Shown here: positions 49,619 through 58,431 of the stretch, in pieces
Layout: every line of letters starts with the position of its first letter
Position numbering within the stretch: the stretch's first letter is position 1
Source of the DNA: UBA2336 sp964419145
GTDB lineage: Bacteria > Bacteroidota > Bacteroidia > Cytophagales > Cyclobacteriaceae
Assembly: GCA_964419145.1 (NCBI GenBank)
Contig: CAYQOM010000003.1
Span: forward strand, 186,001 to 250,000
DNA length: 64,000 nt
Direction: 5' to 3'
Notes under the pieces: generated by a model
The model's database searches: none
The model's input: only the letters and a program-made list of their open reading frames with translations
What the model was told of the DNA's origin: nothing
Made by a program: the position numbers and the translations under genes

Positions 49619-50815
49619 ATGAACCAATCACCATCTGTATCAGAAATTATAGATATGCCGGTTGTCATCGAAGCGTTGCTGGATAACCTCCTCACCTTTT
49701 CCATGGAGCATGAATATGCACTTGCCGCCTGGCGAACCCCGGAATCGGAAGAGACAACTGTTATCCTGACCATAAAACCAGAGCCGTTTCTGCTGACCGA
49801 TTCCTTCGAAGAAACCGGATCAGGATTTCTTTTTAACCCTTTTGATTCAACACAACCCGGTCTCTTCATTAAAGCCGATGTTCAATTCAGTTTTCGTCAG
49901 GGTAAACTTCAATCGGAGGAACAGAAAAACCTGAAAGCGATAGAATGGCTAAACACGCATATAGGTGAATTAATCAACAGCGAACAACGAAAAAAACTTC
50001 CAACTAAAAAATCTAATCATTTCCACACCACTGACTTCAAAGATCTGGTACAACAAGCCATCCAACATATTGAACATGGCTATGCTGAAAAAATTGTTCC
50101 TTCACGATTAAAACAGGTAACACTTGCTCCAACATTTGATGTTGCTGAAGCTTTTGTTCGGTTGGAATCAGCTTATCCCAATGCCTTGGTGTCTTTTGTG
50201 TATACACCAAAGCATGGTGCGTGGTTAGGCGCTTCACCTGAAACACTGGTATCCGTTGAAAAAAATACTTTCCGCACCGTAGCACTGGCAGGAACACAAG
50301 TCTATAAAACAGGTACAAATCTAAAGCATGTTGCGTGGACACAGAAAGAAATTGAAGAGCAGGCTATGGTGAGTCGGTACATCATTAACAGTTTCAAAAA
50401 AATACGCCTTCGTGAATTTGAAGAACACGGACCAAAAACAGTTGTGGCCGGCAACCTCATGCACCTGAAAACCGATTTCTCAGTCGACATGAAAGCGACC
50501 AACTTTCCGCAATTGGGCTCGGTGATGTTGCGTCTCCTCCACCCCACTTCAGCGGTGTGTGGTACACCATTAGAAACTTCACGTAAATTTCTGCTGGAGC
50601 ATGAAGGCTATGCGCGCGAATTTTATTCCGGATTTTTAGGCCCAATCAATATGAATGATGCCAGTCATCTGTTCGTAAACTTGCGTTGCATGCAACTCTT
50701 TGCTGATGAGGCCTGGTTGTATGCCGGTGCAGGTGTAACCGCAGATTCCATTCCTGAAAAAGAATGGGAAGAGACGGAAATGAAAATGAATACCTTATTG
50801 GATGTTATCCGCTGA
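49619..50815 (+). CDS. menF: Isochorismate synthase
   Basis: 398 residues of the chorismate-utilising enzyme family. The C-terminal catalytic domain contains KIVPSRLKQV, WLGASPETLVSVEKNTFRTVALAGT and STSAVCGTP-like regions (HPTSAVCGTP), plus FYSGFLGPIN and the terminal GAGVTADSIPEKEWEETEMK. It converts chorismate to isochorismate, the first committed step to menaquinone. Two bases separate it from the thioesterase stop and six from menD. Confidence 0.92.
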   Translation: MNQSPSVSEIIDMPVVIEALLDNLLTFSMEHEYALAAWRTPESEETTVILTIKPEPFLLTDSFEETGSGFLFNPFDSTQPGLFIKADVQFSFRQGKLQSEEQKNLKAIEWLNTHIGELINSEQRKKLPTKKSNHFHTTDFKDLVQQAIQHIEHGYAEKIVPSRLKQVTLAPTFDVAEAFVRLESAYPNALVSFVYTPKHGAWLGASPETLVSVEKNTFRTVALAGTQVYKTGTNLKHVAWTQKEIEEQAMVSRYIINSFKKIRLREFEEHGPKTVVAGNLMHLKTDFSVDMKATNFPQLGSVMLRLLHPTSAVCGTPLETSRKFLLEHEGYAREFYSGFLGPINMNDASHLFVNLRCMQLFADEAWLYAGAGVTADSIPEKEWEETEMKMNTLLDVIR

Positions 50816-50821
50816 TCATTC

Positions 50822-52552
50822 ATGAGTCGCTACCAACCGATATATGACATAGCCGAGTTGTGTGCACAGAAAGGCGTTGCGAACGTAGTACTTTCACCCG
50901 GTTCACGTTGCGCTCCACTTACGTTGGCATTTTCCCGACATCCTAAACTATCTTGCAAAACCATCAGCGATGAACGCAGCGCAGCCTTTATGGGTTTGGG
51001 CATGGCACAACAAACCAAAATGGTAACCGCACTGGTGTGCACATCGGGTACCGCGGTGTACAATTATGCACCAGCCGTTGCAGAAGCATTCTTCTCCAAA
51101 ACACCTTTGGTTGTTTTCACTGCCGATCGTCCGGCCGAGTGGGTGGCGCAGCAGGATGGTCAGACGATTTATCAACAAGGCATTTTTGGTAATCATGTAA
51201 AAGGATTTTTTCAGCTTCCGCAGGATTATGAACATGCCGATTCCGTGTGGGCCATCAACCGCATGGTGAATGATGCCCTTAACCTGGCAATGCACTATCC
51301 GCAAGGGCCCGTGCACATCAACGCCCCGTTTCGCGAACCTTTGTATCCGGAAACAGCAGAAGATTTTTCCTATTCAAAAGAAATTCACGTTCAACAGGTT
51401 GTTCCATCTGAGTTGACGCTTTCCAAATCCACACGTAAGCAACTGACAAAAGAGCTTTCGGGCTTTCATAAAATTCTATTGATTGGCGGACAGCAACACA
51501 ACGATGCACCGGTGATTCAGTTCATGGAACAGGTAAGTCAAAAACACAACCTGCCCTTTATTGGCGATGTGATCTCCAACCTGCACAGCATCACCAACCT
51601 CGTTCGGCATGCCGATTTGTTTTTAGGGCAGGCCAGCATCGAAGTAAAAAAATCGCTTCAACCCGACCTGCTCATTACCTTTGGCGAATCGGTGATCTCG
51701 AAAAATGTAAAACTATTCTTACGCCAGTTTCCCGCGAAAGCGCACTGGCACATACAACCCTTCGGCATACCAGCCGATACCTTTCAGGGATTAACAAAAA
51801 TAATCCATACAGAGCCGACAGAATTTTTCGATTTCCTGGACAAGCTTGAAACACCAGAAAACTTCGAACGCCAGAAGCAAAGCAACTACCAAAAACTCTG
51901 GGAAGTGGAAGAACGAAAAGCACTTCGTTGCCTGGAAGATTTTTTTCCGCAGGAAGAATTTACTGAACTTGAATTGGTTCATGAATTGATAAAGGCTCTG
52001 CCCGAAAACTGCAGTTTGCACCTGGCCAATTCCATGAGCGTGCGGTATGCCAATTTTATCGGTTTGACAACCGAAAAGAAAAGTGTAACCGTATTCAGCA
52101 ACCGGGGAACAAGCGGAATTGACGGCTGCACGAGTACGGCAGTAGGACATGCACTCGCCAGTAAAACACCAACCATTTTACTTACCGGTGATATGGCTTT
52201 CTTTTACGACAGGAATGCCTTTTGGCATAACTACGCTATACCGAATTTACGAGTAGTAGTGCTCAACAATCATGGCGGCACAATCTTTAACCTGATCGAT
52301 GGACCTGCCTCCCTGCCCGAATCGGAGGAATATTTTGTTACGCGACAATCCTTATCTGCCAAAAAGTTGTGCGAAGAATTTGGGTTTGACTACCTGAAAA
52401 TTGACAACCGCAGAAAAATGCAGAACACCCTGAAAGATTTTCTCGATTTTGATGGCAGCACTAAAATTTTGGAATTAGAATCATCTCATAGTCTGAACAA
52501 GACTATTTTTGAAGCGTTAAAAATGAAAATAAAGAAGAGCTATGAATCTTAA
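50822..52552 (+). CDS. menD: SEPHCHC synthase
   Basis: 576 residues. A thiamine-diphosphate enzyme joining isochorismate and 2-oxoglutarate. N-terminal domain with VVLSPGSRCAPLTLAF and DERSAAFMGLGMA (the catalytic Glu/Arg region); C-terminal ThDP-binding domain with SNRGTSGIDGCTSTAVGHAL and the GDMAFFYDRNAFWHN...NHGGTIF signature for Mg/ThDP. Length is normal. Its 3' end overlaps menB by 11 nt. Confidence 0.95.
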   Translation: MSRYQPIYDIAELCAQKGVANVVLSPGSRCAPLTLAFSRHPKLSCKTISDERSAAFMGLGMAQQTKMVTALVCTSGTAVYNYAPAVAEAFFSKTPLVVFTADRPAEWVAQQDGQTIYQQGIFGNHVKGFFQLPQDYEHADSVWAINRMVNDALNLAMHYPQGPVHINAPFREPLYPETAEDFSYSKEIHVQQVVPSELTLSKSTRKQLTKELSGFHKILLIGGQQHNDAPVIQFMEQVSQKHNLPFIGDVISNLHSITNLVRHADLFLGQASIEVKKSLQPDLLITFGESVISKNVKLFLRQFPAKAHWHIQPFGIPADTFQGLTKIIHTEPTEFFDFLDKLETPENFERQKQSNYQKLWEVEERKALRCLEDFFPQEEFTELELVHELIKALPENCSLHLANSMSVRYANFIGLTTEKKSVTVFSNRGTSGIDGCTSTAVGHALASKTPTILLTGDMAFFYDRNAFWHNYAIPNLRVVVLNNHGGTIFNLIDGPASLPESEEYFVTRQSLSAKKLCEEFGFDYLKIDNRRKMQNTLKDFLDFDGSTKILELESSHSLNKTIFEALKMKIKKSYES

Positions 52553-53366
52553 GTACCCCTGGAAACCGATTAAAGAATACAAAGAGATTTTGTTTCACAA
52601 ATATGAAGGCATTGCCCGTATCAGTATAAACCGGCCACAGGTGCACAATGCTTTCACGCCACTCACCGTGCAGGAGATGATTGACGCCATGTATATCTGC
52701 CGTGAAGATGCTGACATACGTGTAGTGGTATTAACCGGAGAAGGCGGCAAAGCCTTTTGCAGTGGTGGTGATCAGAGTGTGCGTGGGCATGGCGGGTATG
52801 TTGGGCAAGATGCCACCCCTCGTTTGAATGTGCTGGATCTTCAAAAAATGATTCGATCCATCCCTAAGCCTGTAATTGCTGCTGTAGCAGGCTGGGCCAT
52901 TGGCGGTGGTCATGTATTGCATGTGGTGTGCGACCTTTCGATTGCGGCTGAAAATGCCCGCTTTGGTCAGACCGGACCGAAGGTTGGCAGCTTTGATGGC
53001 GGTTTTGGTGCTTCCTATTTGGCTCGTATTGTTGGTCAAAAGAAAGCCCGTGAGATCTGGTACCTGTGCGATCAATACGATGCGCAGGAAGCATTGGATA
53101 TGGGGTTGGTGAACAAGGTCGTTCCACTTGATCAATTAGAAGAAACCTATGTATCCTGGTGCAAAAAAATAATTGCCAAGAGTCCGTTGGCCATTCGTAT
53201 GCTCAAAGCTTCGTTTAACGCAGAACTTGATGGTCAGGCTGGCATACAGGAACTAGCCGGTAATGCTACATTGTTGTATTACCTGAGTGATGAGGCCAAG
53301 GAAGGTAAAAATGCCTTCCTTGAAAAGCGCGAGCCTGACTGGGATAAATTTCCTAAATTTCCATAA
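52542..53366 (+). CDS. menB: 1,4-dihydroxy-2-naphthoyl-CoA synthase
   Basis: 274 residues of the crotonase fold. INRPQVHNAFTPLTV, GGKAFCSGGDQSVRGHGGY (oxyanion and bicarbonate-site region), AGWAIGGGHVLHVVCDLSIA, GPKVGSFDGGFGASYLAR and the C-terminal KREPDWDKFPKFP are typical of MenB. It closes the naphthoate ring from succinylbenzoyl-CoA. The start overlaps menD; the next gene, an antitoxin, begins 12 nt after its stop. Confidence 0.95.
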   Translation: MNLKYPWKPIKEYKEILFHKYEGIARISINRPQVHNAFTPLTVQEMIDAMYICREDADIRVVVLTGEGGKAFCSGGDQSVRGHGGYVGQDATPRLNVLDLQKMIRSIPKPVIAAVAGWAIGGGHVLHVVCDLSIAAENARFGQTGPKVGSFDGGFGASYLARIVGQKKAREIWYLCDQYDAQEALDMGLVNKVVPLDQLEETYVSWCKKIIAKSPLAIRMLKASFNAELDGQAGIQELAGNATLLYYLSDEAKEGKNAFLEKREPDWDKFPKFP

Positions 53367-53378
53367 AAGTTAACAATC

Positions 53379-53603
53379 ATGACCTCCAAAGCAATAGAAG
53401 CAGAAATTCTTAAAAACCTGAGCCAGTTAGAACTGGAGAATCAAAATAAAGTTTTGAGATTTATCAAATCCCTTTTAGGAATTTCAAAACCTGATAATAC
53501 CAGGTTATTAACGTTCGCTGGCACCATTGAAAAAGGTGATCTTGCTTTAATGGAAAAAGCAATTGAGGAAGGTTGTGAAAAAATAGATCAAAATGAGTGG
53601 TGA
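53379..53603 (+). CDS. Antitoxin of VapBC-type module 2
   Basis: 74 residues, helical, with a hydrophobic heptad-like N-terminus (ILKNLSQLELENQNKVLRFIKSLLG) and an acidic tail (FAGTIEKGDLALMEKAIEEGCEKID), resembling small helical antitoxins of Bacteroidota PIN modules. It overlaps the toxin start by 11 nt. It is unrelated in sequence to the antitoxin at 48551. It sits between menB and menE. Confidence 0.75.
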   Translation: MTSKAIEAEILKNLSQLELENQNKVLRFIKSLLGISKPDNTRLLTFAGTIEKGDLALMEKAIEEGCEKIDQNEW

Positions 53604-53985
53604 ATCCTTTTTATTGGATACAAATATTGTTATCGGACTTTTCGCTAATGACCACACTGTTATAGAGAAAATTTCTACTTCAAAGGAAATTTTTATACCC
53701 GTTATAGTTATCGGAGAGTTATACTTTGGTGCAACTCAGTCGATAAAAAAAGAAGAGAATAAGAATCGAATAAAAGCATTAATTGAAAATGTCAATATTC
53801 TCAACTGCACCTCCACAACTGGTAGTATCTACGGAACAATTAAATCGGCATTAAAATCCAAAGGGAATCCAATCCCGGAAAATGATATCTGGAATGCTGC
53901 CATTGCAAAAGAACATAACTTAGCTCTTGTGACACGCGATAAACATTTTGACTTTGTTGAGGGAATTAATCTGACTAATTGGTAA
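53593..53985 (+). CDS. vapC: PIN-domain ribonuclease toxin 2 (VapC-type)
   Basis: 130 residues with all four PIN acidic positions: Asp9 (LLDTN), Glu42 (IGELYFG), Asp98 (ENDIW) and Asp116 (VTRDKHF). A full active site is therefore present. It is distinct from toxin 1, so the two modules were acquired independently. It is followed after 13 nt by the TerB-like gene and then menE, meaning the toxin gene is likely to be on the men transcript. Confidence 0.88.
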   Translation: MSGESFLLDTNIVIGLFANDHTVIEKISTSKEIFIPVIVIGELYFGATQSIKKEENKNRIKALIENVNILNCTSTTGSIYGTIKSALKSKGNPIPENDIWNAAIAKEHNLALVTRDKHFDFVEGINLTNW

Positions 53986-53998
53986 ATAAATTGCTTAC

Positions 53999-54367
53999 AT
54001 GAACATCCCTATCCGCGAGATATACCGCTCCATTGCTGAAGTGGCTTATGTAATCGCCAAGGCCGATAAAGGATTAAGTTCTACTGAACGAATAGCATTC
54101 AACACGATCATTCAGGAAGAATTAGATTACAATTCCTGGGTGGCACAAAGCAGGTTTGAATTGTTGGATGAGGTAACGCAACCCTCACTTGAGGAAGCAT
54201 ACAAAGATGCCATGATTGATCTGAAACGGTACAAAGGCAGCCTCACCCCTGAGTTGAAAGAGAAAGCAAAGCGCGTGGTTAAACGCGTAGCCGATGCCTG
54301 CGGAGGATTTTCAGCAAAGGAAGCCCTTATCCTCGTTAAATTTGAACGCGACCTGGAAGCACTTTAA
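53999..54367 (+). CDS. TerB-like helical protein
   Basis: 122 residues, all helical, with an acidic N-terminal part (AYVIAKADKGLSSTERIAFNTIIQEEL) that resembles the TerB/DjlA-type metal-binding fold (AKADGxxxxxE pattern). It is predicted cytosolic. Its role in a menaquinone operon is unknown. It begins 13 nt after the PIN toxin and ends 11 nt before menE. TerB assignment is by pattern and moderate. Confidence 0.6.
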   Translation: MNIPIREIYRSIAEVAYVIAKADKGLSSTERIAFNTIIQEELDYNSWVAQSRFELLDEVTQPSLEEAYKDAMIDLKRYKGSLTPELKEKAKRVVKRVADACGGFSAKEALILVKFERDLEAL

Positions 54368-54378
54368 TTCATGCACGT

Positions 54379-55509
54379 GTGTATCCGTTTAACTCCATTC
54401 AGCTTAATCAGCGCAGTATTTCAACCGACTCTATTCTACATCAAAGCATCACGCCTGAAAATGATTTTGAGCGATCCACGCTAACGTTTATCAGCGATTG
54501 GCTTTCAGGAAAAGAAACGTTTGTATTTCGAACAAGCGGCTCTACCGGTACCCCAAAACCCTTCACTTTTACTCGAGAGCAGATGCAACGAAGCGCAGCG
54601 CGAACCATTAAGGCGCTTGGATTGCAACCAAGAGATAGTGCGCTGGTGTGTCTGAACACCCAATACATTGCCGGAAAAATGATACTGGTTCGGGCACTGG
54701 AGCATCAGCTTAGGTTAACGGTAGTAGACCCAACATCAAATCCTTTCGAGCAACTTCCATCAGGTTATCAGCCCGATTTTATGGCAGTAGTGCCCATGCA
54801 ACTGCAGACCCTGGTACATGACCCTGAAAACTACAGTCGGCTGAATAACATGAAGGTTGTACTGGTGGGTGGAGCACCCGTTAGTACATCCTTAAAAACT
54901 GCTGTACAAAATCTTCATTGTCCGATCTACGAAACCTATGGCATGACCGAAACCCTCTCGAACGTGGCGCTCAGGTTACTCAACACACCTGATAAAACCG
55001 ACCGCTTTATACCGTTGGAGGGCGTTAAACTCAACGTAGATGAACGAGGTTGCCTGGTTATTCATGACTCCGTTCAACCGGAGCCTTTGGTTACCAATGA
55101 CTTGGGCGAAGTTGATTCACTTGGGCACTTTACCTGGCTGGGCAGGCTCGACAATGTAATCAACACCGGGGGCATAAAGGTCTCACCTGAAAAAATTGAA
55201 CCCGTGCTGGAAGAACTTTTTAAAGAAATAGGGCCTGCCGTAAACTACTTCATTGGCCCAACGGCTGATGACAGGTTTGGGCAGGTTGTTACACTTTTTG
55301 TAGATAAAAATGGATTGTCGCAAACCGACCTCAAAAGCATCATTGCGAAAATAAGTCAACTTCCCTCCAATCCCGAAAAACCAAGAAAAATTGTATTTGT
55401 GAGCGATTGGAGACTAACTGAAACGGGTAAAACTGACCGAAAACACATCATTTCTTCCTTACCAGACCCAAAAAATCAAATAATTGACACTTTCGTAAAA
55501 CAGGGTTAA
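54379..55509 (+). CDS. menE: O-succinylbenzoate-CoA ligase
   Basis: 376 residues from a GTG start; an ATG at 54371 is out of frame. Adenylate-forming enzyme: P-loop FRTSGSTGTPKPFTFT, ETYGMTETLS, WLGRLDNVINTGGIKVSPEKIE and the C-terminal catalytic Lys in LTETGKTDRK. It activates 2-succinylbenzoate to the CoA ester used by MenB. It is short but matches the compact Bacteroidota form. menC, which would make its substrate, and menA are not in the window. Confidence 0.92.
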   Translation: MYPFNSIQLNQRSISTDSILHQSITPENDFERSTLTFISDWLSGKETFVFRTSGSTGTPKPFTFTREQMQRSAARTIKALGLQPRDSALVCLNTQYIAGKMILVRALEHQLRLTVVDPTSNPFEQLPSGYQPDFMAVVPMQLQTLVHDPENYSRLNNMKVVLVGGAPVSTSLKTAVQNLHCPIYETYGMTETLSNVALRLLNTPDKTDRFIPLEGVKLNVDERGCLVIHDSVQPEPLVTNDLGEVDSLGHFTWLGRLDNVINTGGIKVSPEKIEPVLEELFKEIGPAVNYFIGPTADDRFGQVVTLFVDKNGLSQTDLKSIIAKISQLPSNPEKPRKIVFVSDWRLTETGKTDRKHIISSLPDPKNQIIDTFVKQG

Positions 55510-55705
55510 TTCAACACTGGGCATCCAAGTGTATCTTTATCAAAAAATATTGACATATGTAAGATTACCTATCCTAAAGAATTAGCATTCAGCTAGGCTT
55601 TACTTAGGGAAATTTTACTAAGTTTGTTTGTCTATAGGTTTTGGCTTTAAATCCCCGCCTTTAATCCAGGGCTTTAAAGCACATTGTTTTACTTAACTGT
55701 GAACC

Positions 55706-56089
55706 ATGAAGAAGGTACTGGTCATCGAAGATGACGAGCCTTTGTGCTGGCTGCTGGAGAAAATCCTTGGCCAAACGTACGAAGTTTTTATTATGCATGA
55801 TGGAATGGAAGCATTGTCCTGGTTATCTTCGGGCAATACACCAGACCTGATTATTTCCGATATTCGCATGCCGTCCCTGGATGGGGTGCAATTGCTGGAG
55901 AACCTCAAGCAAAGTGGGCTGTATAAGGATATACCGGTTATCGTCCTGTCGAGTTTTGAGGATCCGCGCAAGCGTAAAGAGTGTATGGACCTGGGGGCCA
56001 CCGATTATTTTATCAAGCCCTTTGAGCCACAACTCCTGGTAAGCCGGGTAAAGGAAATATTTTTTAAGAATATGATCGTTAAGAAATGA
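55706..56089 (+). CDS. Single-domain response regulator
   Basis: 127 residues, a receiver domain only: acidic pocket Asp9/Asp10, phosphorylation site Asp52 (LIISDIRMP), Ser82 in IVLSSFED and Lys104 (YFIKPFEP). No output domain. Its stop overlaps the start of the sugar transferase by 4 nt, so it probably acts on the exopolysaccharide cluster, for example by binding the transferase. No histidine kinase is nearby. A 196-nt intergenic region lies upstream with two GGCTTTAAA repeats. Confidence 0.9.
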   Translation: MKKVLVIEDDEPLCWLLEKILGQTYEVFIMHDGMEALSWLSSGNTPDLIISDIRMPSLDGVQLLENLKQSGLYKDIPVIVLSSFEDPRKRKECMDLGATDYFIKPFEPQLLVSRVKEIFFKNMIVKK

Positions 56090-57204
56090 ACGCAGACCTA
56101 CTAAACCTCTCTACTTCTGCAACCTCTATTCTTGAGCAAGAATCGGTATCGCCATCTGTACCGAAAGCCGTAGTTACCGATCATATCATTAAAATTAAAA
56201 CCGAAAACAGTCGCCAGTTGGATGACTACCAGTTGGATGATACGTTTATTTCTTTCCTTTCAACCGAGGAAGTCATCCGTAAAATCTCCAATCGCTCCAT
56301 AAAACCATCGGCCATTTTTGTCGATGCAGATGCCGATAAAAATTCTATGGAAGAACTTCGGAGTGTTTTGGCTACACAATGCATCCCTTATATTTTATTT
56401 ACTGGAAAATTTGATCCGGATGCCAAAAACAAAGCTGTACGTTTACAGGTTGATGATTACTTGTTTGGCGCCCTCAATTACAGCTTGTTAAAACGAATTG
56501 ATGTAATTCGCAAGTTGAAGATTTACAAGGCTAACCGGGAGAGCATTATTAAAAAACAATATGCCAAGGCGATTCCTAGAGTAAAGCTTTGGAGGTTAAA
56601 GCGCACCGTTGATATTCTGGCCGCCTTAACAGCACTTACCATCTTGTCTCCTGTGCTGTTGCTCATCGCCCTGATCATTAAACTTGAATCACGCGGTCCG
56701 ATATTTTATATATCGAAGCGCGCAGGCTCTGGGTATAAGATATTTGATTTCTATAAGTTTCGTTCCATGCGAGCCGGGGCCGATACTGAACTCAAAAAAT
56801 TTGCTGCGCTGAACCAGTACGGCACGGATGAAAGCGACAGTGTCTTCTTTAAGATCAAAGATGATCCGCGTATCACGAAATTTGGTATGTTCCTGCGCAA
56901 GACCAGCCTGGATGAAATTCCTCAACTTTTGAATGTGTTGAAAGGCGATATGTCATTAGTCGGGAATCGACCCCTACCCCTCTATGAGGCAGAGAAACTA
57001 ACCAAAGATCAAATCGCCTGGCGTTTCCTTGCCCCTGCCGGCTTAACCGGACTTTGGCAGATTACCAAACGCGGCAAAGACGACATGTCACCCGAAGAAC
57101 GCATCCAACTGGATATGGATTACGCCATGAACAATTCCTTCTTTGGGGATATGATGATCATTCTGAAAACTTTTCCGGCCTTATTGCAAAAAGAAAAGGT
57201 TTAA
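56086..57204 (+). CDS. Initiating sugar-1-phosphate transferase with receiver-like N-terminus
   Basis: 372 residues. The C-terminal half (about 168-372) is a bacterial sugar transferase: KRTVDILAALTALTILSPVLLLIALI membrane segment, GPIFYISKRAGSGYKIFDFYKFRSM, and SLDEIPQLLNVLKGDMSLVGNRP. It links the first sugar phosphate to undecaprenyl phosphate. Residues about 75-150 resemble a degenerate receiver domain (AIFVDADADK, YILFTGK, QVDDYLFG) without clear phospho-acceptor site geometry. Coupled by a 4-nt overlap to the response regulator gene, which suggests regulated initiation of polysaccharide synthesis. Confidence 0.85.
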   Translation: MNADLLNLSTSATSILEQESVSPSVPKAVVTDHIIKIKTENSRQLDDYQLDDTFISFLSTEEVIRKISNRSIKPSAIFVDADADKNSMEELRSVLATQCIPYILFTGKFDPDAKNKAVRLQVDDYLFGALNYSLLKRIDVIRKLKIYKANRESIIKKQYAKAIPRVKLWRLKRTVDILAALTALTILSPVLLLIALIIKLESRGPIFYISKRAGSGYKIFDFYKFRSMRAGADTELKKFAALNQYGTDESDSVFFKIKDDPRITKFGMFLRKTSLDEIPQLLNVLKGDMSLVGNRPLPLYEAEKLTKDQIAWRFLAPAGLTGLWQITKRGKDDMSPEERIQLDMDYAMNNSFFGDMMIILKTFPALLQKEKV

Positions 57205-57246
57205 TTTTATTCTCTTTTTACCTTTACCCTTTCTTAGCGAAAATCA

Positions 57247-58431
57247 ATGTGGGTTATTGAACTTATCTTTCTTCTATACTTCTTTTATGTAGTCCTCTAC
57301 ACATTCGTATGTTCACTCGCAGGCCTTTTTTACAAATCAAAAGAAGGCATCCAGCAACAAGGAAATTACAAGAAATTTTGTGTACTGATACCAGCTTATA
57401 AAGAAGATGCAGTAATCATTGACACAGCAAAGGCATCACTAAATCAAACCTATCCCAAAGCATATTTTGATGTTGTTGTCATCGCTGACTCACTTCAACA
57501 GGAAACACTTGTTACCCTAAATCAACTTCCGATTAACGTAATTACCGTATCATTCGAAAGCAGCACAAAGGTTAAAGCCATTACGAAAGCGCTGAATTCA
57601 TTGCCAGACAACTATGACTACGCAGTTATCCTTGATGCCGATAACATTATGGGGCAGGATTTTCTAACTAAAATGTCTGATGTTTTGACCACAGGATTAC
57701 GCGCTATTCAGGGGCAACGTAAACCGAAAAACACAAACACCACTTTATCCTTTTTGGATGGGGTCAGCGAAGCGATTAACAATCATATCTATAGACAAGG
57801 AACTGTGGCGCTCGGTCTTTCGGCTTCCATCAATGGTTCTGGTGTGGTCTTTGACTACCAGCTTTTTAAAAACAAAATAACCACCATGGATTCTATCGGT
57901 GGGTTTGATCGAGAACTGGAATTGCTTCTCTTAAAAGAAGGTGTAAAAGTTTATTACTATAAAGAGGCATTCGTTTTGGATGAAAAGGTTTCTAAATCCA
58001 AATCATTCCAAAATCAACGTCTTCGTTGGATATCCAGTCAATACTTCTATTTGCGCAAATACTTTGTAGAAGGCTTTACAGCTTTATTCAAAGGAGATTT
58101 AACCTTCTTCAACAGCGCTGTATTGCGAAACATCCAGCTACCCAGGTTAATCAATATTGGACTCCTCACCACGTTAACCCTGCTTAGCATTTTCATTGCA
58201 CCATATCTTCACTTTTCCTACAAACTTTGGATTGCATTATTTACTATAAATTCAGCTGCCATCATGATGGCGATCCCACGAGAATTCTGGTCAAGACGGT
58301 TAGCCATTTCCATATTCTCATTACCACTCATCTTCATCCAAATGTTCCTGCTTTTATTTCGCTTAAAAGGAGCAAATAAGAAGTTTATCCATACGCCTCA
58401 TGGTGCCCACGCACCCCAACAAGAATCCTGA
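57247..58431 (+). CDS. Membrane glycosyltransferase, GT2 family
   Basis: 394 residues. One membrane helix at the N-terminus, a GT-A domain (VLIPAYKEDAVIIDTAKASLNQTYP, catalytic DADN in VILDADNIM) with the processive-type QxxRW motif (QNQRLRW), and three or four helices at the C-terminus. It resembles cellulose-synthase-like and other processive GT2 enzymes that make or extend a polymer at the inner membrane. The last base of its stop overlaps the next gene's start. Donor sugar unknown. Confidence 0.88.
   Translation: MWVIELIFLLYFFYVVLYTFVCSLAGLFYKSKEGIQQQGNYKKFCVLIPAYKEDAVIIDTAKASLNQTYPKAYFDVVVIADSLQQETLVTLNQLPINVITVSFESSTKVKAITKALNSLPDNYDYAVILDADNIMGQDFLTKMSDVLTTGLRAIQGQRKPKNTNTTLSFLDGVSEAINNHIYRQGTVALGLSASINGSGVVFDYQLFKNKITTMDSIGGFDRELELLLLKEGVKVYYYKEAFVLDEKVSKSKSFQNQRLRWISSQYFYLRKYFVEGFTALFKGDLTFFNSAVLRNIQLPRLINIGLLTTLTLLSIFIAPYLHFSYKLWIALFTINSAAIMMAIPREFWSRRLAISIFSLPLIFIQMFLLLFRLKGANKKFIHTPHGAHAPQQES

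Noticed and set aside
55510..55705. Two GGCTTTAAA repeats upstream of the response regulator as operator
   Set aside because: Direct repeats are short and AT-rich and no promoter box could be placed with confidence relative to them.
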